From positions 1-19,804 of the forward strand of contig JAYTQG010000180.1 in assembly GCA_043746815.1 (NCBI GenBank): a stretch of DNA of 19,804 nt, in the 5' to 3' direction. Below are positions 15,710 to 19,804 of the stretch, piece after piece. Both the position numbers and the translations under genes were made by a program. The notes under the pieces were generated by a model. It ran no database searches. It was given only the letters and a program-made list of their open reading frames with translations, and was not told the origin of the DNA. Numbering within the stretch: the first letter of the stretch is position 1; every line of letters begins with the position of its first letter. This DNA is from JAYTQG01 sp043746815. GTDB taxonomy: Bacteria; Actinomycetota; Thermoleophilia; Miltoncostaeales; Miltoncostaeaceae.

Positions 15710-15912
15710 TCACTGCGCTGTTCATCCCCTCAAAGCACTCGGGACTCCGCAAGAGCGCTCCAGAACGGGGGCCAGACGGCAGAGACGCCCACCGAAACGT
15801 TTCTGGCGGCTCCCTTTCGCTGGCACCGCAGCGCGGAGCGCTACTCGAAGTGCGAACTCGAACGGCTCGCGAAGGATCGCACTGCCATTGAATGTCGCAC
15901 CACTCGTCACAG
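15710..15912. other. Unexplained stretch downstream of the broken antitoxin
   Basis: About 200 bases with no intact gene. This is where a MazF- or VapC-type toxin partner of the minus-strand antitoxin remnant would be expected, but none of the minus frames shows toxin motifs. One plus frame has a helical-looking segment (RSAERYSKCELERLAKDR), with no start or family match. Confidence 0.4.
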
Positions 15913-16174
15913 TCAACGGCGACCGAGAGGGCCCGCAGATGTCTCCGGAGCTGCAGCTCGCCATGAGGCGAGGTCGCCCCATTCGTCAGGTTCGCCGAGT
16001 GGCCGGGTGTCGTACGCCTCGTAACTCGCGTCCACCTTTGCTGCCCGATGTTTGGCGAGGAACGCTCGCAGTGCTTCGTCGATGAGGGGCAGCGTCAGTC
16101 GAGCCGGTGCGCAGGCTCCGAGCGTTCCTCAGGAGTTCAGAATCCACCGTCGTACTCAGGCGTATGCGATTCAT
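15913..16174 (-). pseudogene. Ribbon-helix-helix-type antitoxin broken by a 1-base frameshift
   Basis: From ATG 16174 the minus strand reads MNRIRLSTTVDSELLRNARS, then a segment to residue 29 (GSTDAA), which is the opening of VapB/CopG-like antitoxins. The frame then turns to nonsense. Removing one base from the run of four G (plus strand 16086-16089) restores a continuous 86-residue product: LIDEALRAFLAKHRAA follows directly, then SYEAYDTRPLGEPDEWGDL and WRAAAPE, ending at TGA 15915-15913. The restored sequence has the typical antitoxin layout, a beta-strand and helices for DNA binding and an acidic tail with tryptophans for toxin binding. No toxin gene follows. It is a pseudogene, or a sequencing error in a homopolymer. 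The neighbouring 16175-16424 holds no gene. Confidence 0.75.
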
Positions 16175-16330
16175 GCCGTGAGCATGCCATGCCGGAAGCG
16201 CCGACGACTCTGGTTCGAAGCTCGTGCGGTCTTGCTCGAGATATTTCCGATAGACCAGAAAATGGCATAGAACGCAGTAGCGACCCGCGCGACCCTCACG
16301 CGACTTTCGGACGTTTCCAAAGATCAACGG

Positions 16331-16363
16331 GGTCTGATCACGCGCCGCCACGCGGACCAGACC
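16331..16363. other. Long imperfect inverted repeat after the multicopper oxidase gene
   Basis: GGTCTG (16331-16336) pairs with CAGACC (16358-16363). After a mismatch, two more pairs and one bulged base, CGCG (16341-16344) pairs with CGCG (16351-16354) around a CCGCCA loop. It lies about 60 bases beyond the oxidase stop on the minus strand and could act in termination or mRNA stability. There is no T run. Confidence 0.4.
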
Positions 16364-16424
16364 GTGGTGATCGTCGACTCCTTTCTGGGAGATCCGAGAC
16401 GCGTTGGGCTCGTGATAGTCGGGG

Positions 16425-18413
16425 TTACATGACGGTGATGGTGCCGGACATTCCAGCTCCCGGGCCGCCGTGGATGACGCAGTGGTAGGGAAACGTTCCC
16501 GGGGTGGTGAAGGTGTGCGAGAAGGTGGGAAATGGTGCGCTGGGGCTGCTCTTGACGCCGGAGTCGGCCCATGCGCCGGTGTCGGAGGTGACGGAGTGCT
16601 GATCGTTGTCGTCCCATTTCCAGGTGACGGTGTCGCCAACGTTGATCATGCTGTTCTGGGGTGAGAAGGCCGAGCCGGTGGTGAGGTGAACCTCGGTGGT
16701 CGAGGTTGCCGGGCCGCTGTCGGGCGGGCATGGGACCCCGGTTGGCAGGGCGAGTGCGACCTCGCCGCCTTTGACGATGAGCAGGGATCCCATCATTCCG
16801 GTCATCATGTGGTTGAGAACGTGGCAGTGCATGTGCCACTCGCCAAGGGATGCGTCGTCCGGGGGTCCTCCGGCGCGCATGAAGCTGCCAGATTGGCCGT
16901 CGATCGTGAAGACCAGCGAGTTCGCGGGCCCAAGAAGACGCGTGTCTTCGAACTGCGAGACGGGGTGGCTTTGGGGGCTCATCTGGATGGTGGCATGGTC
17001 GGTGCCGCTCGGGCCGGGGATGACCCAGCGGTGGCCGTGGAGGTGGAAGGTATGGGTGTCGCTTCCCATGCTGACGACTCCAAAGCGCATCTTCGTAGCG
17101 GTGCCGGAGAGGATCGTCGGGGTGTTGCCGAGATACTTGCGACCATTGATGCACATCCCGGCGCCCTTGAGGGAGTGGTAGAGCTGCAGGATGAGCTGCT
17201 TGTTCGGTGGGGTGCGGTAGACGGGCAGCAGGAGCCGGCGAAATGCCGTGAGTTCCTTATCGAGCTCGAGAACCATCGGTCCGACCTTCAGCGATACGGC
17301 CACCTCGTGTCGGTCATCGTTGTGGTCGTCGGCGTCGGACGCGTGGAGGTGATCGGCGGGCAGCCCGAGCTGGGCTAGGGCGCCTGCCGTCACGAGCGGT
17401 GAGGGCTTCAGCGGGAAGGGCCGTCGCATGACCGGGGAGCCGTTCGGGGAACCCCCGGGAACCAAGGCAGGATCGGCCTGGTTCGGCTTCGCAGGGTCGC
17501 GGATATCGACGTCATTTTCGGCGTCCTCCGCAGTGTTGTGGATCACGATGATCCCGATCGCTCCGAGCTCGACGTTGTCCATGTCGCAGATCGAGTGGTC
17601 GTGGTAGAGCCACACGCCGGCGGTCGACGGCCAGCCGAAGGTCGACCACGTGTACGTGAACGACCCCCCGGGAGGGACCCGGTCGCCCTGCTTGAACTGG
17701 CCGCTCCCCCAGATGGCCGCCTCCACGCCAATCGGTTGGCTCGGGTCGGGCGGGGTCAGCGGATACGCGCCGTCGGAGGTCGTCGCAAACACGAAGCCGT
17801 GTGGATGCAGGCTGTGTGTGCGCGCCTGCGGCGTTTTCTTGGATCGCGCGTCGGCGTTCTTGAAGTGAACGTGAACCTCATCGCCGACGCTGCACTCGAT
17901 GACCGGTCCAGGGATCGATCCCATGGTCCCGGATTCCCCGGGGTTGTGCTCGTTGAGATCCCACGGGTTGACCTTGCGGTCGTCCGGCACGGTCCACGCG
18001 TCGCTCCCGTCGGCCTTCGCGGGTGGCTTGTAACGACGCAAGATCAGCGCGTCGACAACGTTCGCGCCTTCGCGAAGCGGATTGAACATCGTCATGCTGC
18101 GCGGGGCCGTGCCCGCAACGACCGAGGACAACGTCACCATCGCCTTCGGTTGGCCGGTAACGACGTCCATGGTCTGGCCCGTCATCCGGTCAATGTTGTG
18201 CGGGCTCAGATCCCAGGGCCGATTCTCAATCTGGATCCAGTACTCAAGGGTCGCCACAGCTGGCCTCCTGTCCGGGAAGATCGCGACCGGCCCAAGCAGC
18301 CAGTCCTTGACGATGCCTTCACCTAAGAGAGGCGCCACACGCGACCCTGATACCGCCCTCAGCAACGGTCGATCGATCCGCCGGATCGTCTCGCGTCCGT
18401 AGCGCGCGTCCAT
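16425..18413 (-). CDS. Multicopper oxidase with fused C-terminal cupredoxin
   Basis: With ATG 18413 the protein has 662 residues. All four copper motifs are present: HPH at 203-205, HDH at 271-273, HTFHLH at 454-459 and HMHCHVLNHMMTGM at 527-540, giving type 1 ligands His454, Cys530, His535 and Met540 plus the trinuclear type 2/3 cluster. Multicopper oxidases take electrons from a substrate and reduce oxygen to water. Residues about 571-662 form a separate plastocyanin-like domain with its own type 1 set: His606, Cys645, His648 and Met655. An internal linker rich in His and Asp lies near 355-370. No signal peptide is visible from this start or from an upstream ATG at 18485, although most relatives are exported. 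The frame stays open to 18908 but overlaps the upstream secreted gene, so the long version is rejected. The substrate is unknown. Confidence 0.9.
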   Translation of the reverse strand: MDARYGRETIRRIDRPLLRAVSGSRVAPLLGEGIVKDWLLGPVAIFPDRRPAVATLEYWIQIENRPWDLSPHNIDRMTGQTMDVVTGQPKAMVTLSSVVAGTAPRSMTMFNPLREGANVVDALILRRYKPPAKADGSDAWTVPDDRKVNPWDLNEHNPGESGTMGSIPGPVIECSVGDEVHVHFKNADARSKKTPQARTHSLHPHGFVFATTSDGAYPLTPPDPSQPIGVEAAIWGSGQFKQGDRVPPGGSFTYTWSTFGWPSTAGVWLYHDHSICDMDNVELGAIGIIVIHNTAEDAENDVDIRDPAKPNQADPALVPGGSPNGSPVMRRPFPLKPSPLVTAGALAQLGLPADHLHASDADDHNDDRHEVAVSLKVGPMVLELDKELTAFRRLLLPVYRTPPNKQLILQLYHSLKGAGMCINGRKYLGNTPTILSGTATKMRFGVVSMGSDTHTFHLHGHRWVIPGPSGTDHATIQMSPQSHPVSQFEDTRLLGPANSLVFTIDGQSGSFMRAGGPPDDASLGEWHMHCHVLNHMMTGMMGSLLIVKGGEVALALPTGVPCPPDSGPATSTTEVHLTTGSAFSPQNSMINVGDTVTWKWDDNDQHSVTSDTGAWADSGVKSSPSAPFPTFSHTFTTPGTFPYHCVIHGGPGAGMSGTITVM

Positions 18414-18508
18414 CGAATTTGTGAGACGGCGATTGCGCCGTCGTCGGTACCGCACCGGCTGGCCAATCCGCACGGAGATTTGCATCTGGGGAACACACTG
18501 CCGGATCG

Positions 18509-19306
18509 CTATCCGGGGGCGGGCCTTCCGCGCTTGACCCGTGCGCTGGCGACATAACTCGCGGAGCGCTTGCTTGCGATGTTGGTGACGGTGACGGTCA
18601 CCCTCATGACAATGGCTCGCCGCTTGGTCAGCGCCTGGTCGATGGCACCGATCGCTGCCGGGGAGGCCGAGGGGGCGGTGACGGCCATTCGGCTTCCGCA
18701 GAGCTCCTTGCCACTGCAAAGGACGAAACGCCGGAGGGGCAGAGCGCCGACCAGGCGGCCGTTGACACGCACCGCTCCATCGAGGCGCACGCGACATGCC
18801 AGCCAGCAACGGACCACCACCAGGGCAGAGGTCTCCTTGTACTGCCGCACGAACGTCGGTGGGACGGCGAAGGTGACTTCCCCGCGTGGCTCGAGGAGCT
18901 TCAAGCACGGCGCCTCGCCAAAGAGGTCCAGGTCAATCGCGGCCCGGGCGGCCTTCGTTTCCAGCCGATGACATTGGGGGGACCGGAGGAAGTCGGTCTT
19001 CCAGACGCTTCCGCCACCGGTCAGGATCCAGGCGACATCGGCAAATGAGTTGCCCGGTGTCGGGGGTTTGCACTGCGATCCCAGCGTCACCGCGGCATAC
19101 GCCGGGTCAACGGTCGAGACGCGTGCATCCCAACAGGAGTCGTCGAAATGGAGCTTCCCGAAGGCGGGTGAGGCGACGTCGTCCGACACGAGTTTGACCA
19201 AGGCGGTCCGCTCTTCGTCGGTCGGCGGACGCACCGCCACGGCCACCGAGGCGAAGGACGTGGCCGCGACGGCAGCGACAATAAACGAGCGGTATCGAGG
19301 CGTCAT
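18509..19306 (-). CDS. Secreted cysteine-containing protein of unknown function
   Basis: A 265-residue protein. From ATG 19306 the first 24 or so residues (basic MTPRYR, then a hydrophobic alanine-rich core ending SVAVA) form a signal peptide. The upstream ATG at 19324 would add six residues ahead of it and is less likely. The mature part has about nine cysteines, in paired-looking positions such as CWLAC and CSGKELC, suggesting disulfides. The C-terminus is basic and Val/Thr-rich. I do not recognise the family. It lies upstream of the multicopper oxidase on the same strand, so the two may be co-transcribed and both act at the cell surface, though the oxidase lacks a visible export signal. 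Confidence 0.75.
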   Translation of the reverse strand: MTPRYRSFIVAAVAATSFASVAVAVRPPTDEERTALVKLVSDDVASPAFGKLHFDDSCWDARVSTVDPAYAAVTLGSQCKPPTPGNSFADVAWILTGGGSVWKTDFLRSPQCHRLETKAARAAIDLDLFGEAPCLKLLEPRGEVTFAVPPTFVRQYKETSALVVVRCWLACRVRLDGAVRVNGRLVGALPLRRFVLCSGKELCGSRMAVTAPSASPAAIGAIDQALTKRRAIVMRVTVTVTNIASKRSASYVASARVKRGRPAPG

Positions 19307-19340
19307 GTCTGCGTAGTGTCCCACGGTCCCAGCGCCGCGC

Positions 19341-19365
19341 GAAACTGTGCCCTTTCGTCAGTTTC
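19341..19365. promoter_or_regulatory. Inverted repeat between ABC-F and the secreted gene
   Basis: GAAACTG (19341-19347) and CAGTTTC (19359-19365) are perfect seven-base arms around an 11-nt loop, in the 67-base gap between the ABC-F stop (19374) and the start at 19306. It could be an operator for the secreted gene, or a terminator stem of the ABC-F gene. It lacks a T run. Confidence 0.35.
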
Positions 19366-19373
19366 ACCCGGTT

Positions 19374-19804
19374 TCATTCCCGGCAGATTCCTCCCTCAAC
19401 GACCACCCGTCGACTGACCTGAATGCGCTCGAGCATTCGCCGGTCGTGGCTGACCAGGACCAGCGTTCCCCTGTAGTCCTCCAGCGCCTCCTCAAGTTGC
19501 TCGATGGCCTCCAGGTCCAGATGATTGGTGGGCTCGTCGAGCACCAGACAACTCGCCTCCTTCGCGGCCAAGATCGCAAGGAGCGCGCGGGTGCGCTCCC
19601 CTGGGGAGAGTTCTTCCACCCGGCGTGTGACACGGTCTGCGTCGAGGCTGAACTTTGCGAGCAGTGTGCGCGCCTCCTCCGGGGTGATCCCTGAGCGCTC
19701 CACCACCGCAGCCAGGAGACTGGTGGCCCCGAACAGCGCGGTCCGTTCCTGCTCGACCTCGCCGATCACCACGGACGGGCCCATCCGGGCGACCCCACCC
19801 GTCA
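19374..19804 (-). CDS. ABC-F family ATPase, C-terminal part (cut by window edge)
   Basis: The frame is open to the right edge, giving about 143 residues. They contain the ABC signature LSPGERTRALLAI (about 19610-19572), Walker B with the ABC-F-typical VLDEPTNHLDL (about 19544-19512), and the switch histidine in LVSHDRRML. The lack of a transmembrane domain and the EPTNHLD box identify the ABC-F class, soluble twin-ATPase proteins that bind the ribosomal E site and act in translation rescue or resistance to ribosome-targeting antibiotics. This is the end of the second ATPase domain. Walker A and the first domain lie outside the window, so the subgroup cannot be told. An internal ATG at 19784 is not the real start. 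Confidence 0.9.
   Translation of the reverse strand, partial: TGGVARMGPSVVIGEVEQERTALFGATSLLAAVVERSGITPEEARTLLAKFSLDADRVTRRVEELSPGERTRALLAILAAKEASCLVLDEPTNHLDLEAIEQLEEALEDYRGTLVLVSHDRRMLERIQVSRRVVVEGGICRE

Noticed and set aside
16425..18908. 827-residue version of the multicopper oxidase
   Set aside because: The first 165 residues overlap the upstream secreted gene in another frame and are Arg/Pro-rich shadow sequence; the family-like part starts at or near 18413.

Overview
The window is GC-rich chromosomal DNA with many GTG starts and short or overlapping gene junctions. The order ispD, ispF, cysS, rlmB and then a SigH/SpoIIA-region-type sigma factor is typical of Actinobacteriota. The overall gene style suggests a deep-branching actinobacterium such as a member of the Thermoleophilia. 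The phylum is a reasonable inference; the class is a guess.

Layout. Positions 1-407 (minus) hold the start of a DUF72 gene that runs off the left edge. Positions 446-4563 (plus) form a tight core operon: ispD, a PHP-type phosphoesterase, ispF, cysS and rlmB, with junctions of 11 nt or less or overlapping. A hairpin and a repeat-rich leader separate it from a sigma-70 family gene (4729-5391). An unrecognised gene (5463-6260) and a tRNA-Thr(UGU) gene (6343-6416) follow.

The accessory part starts in the tRNA. A perfect 51-bp direct repeat of the tRNA 3' half occurs at 6367-6417 and again at 13349-13399, so about 7 kb is bounded like an integrated element with attL and attR. No integrase is visible inside. 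The cargo is a HEPN-domain protein (6753-7946), a 56-residue protein on the minus strand with a strong ribosome binding site (8101-8271), a three-gene overlapping plus-strand cassette (a TIGR04255-like protein, an HTH protein with a tail like MbcA/ParS antitoxins, and an unknown protein with a TTQDCDL motif; 8443-10790), a secreted dimethylformamidase-like protein with two C-terminal repeats (10925-12757), and an IS481-like transposase scrap. It looks like a small defence or conflict island moved in trans or stranded after losing its integrase.

Outside the right repeat the accessory character continues: a HepT/MntA toxin-antitoxin pair (14287-13668, minus), a small membrane protein, a DUF6933-like gene (15215-15709), and an orphan ribbon-helix-helix-type antitoxin broken by one extra base (16174-15913, minus). 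The right end is on the minus strand: an ABC-F ATPase (partial, running off the window), a secreted cysteine-rich protein of unknown function, and a multicopper oxidase with an extra cupredoxin domain fused at its C-terminus.

The candidate for a new system is the 6753-10790 block: HEPN protein, 56-residue protein and TIGR04255/HTH/TTQDCDL operon, packed between tRNA-derived repeats. Its function is inferred from context and domain resemblance only.
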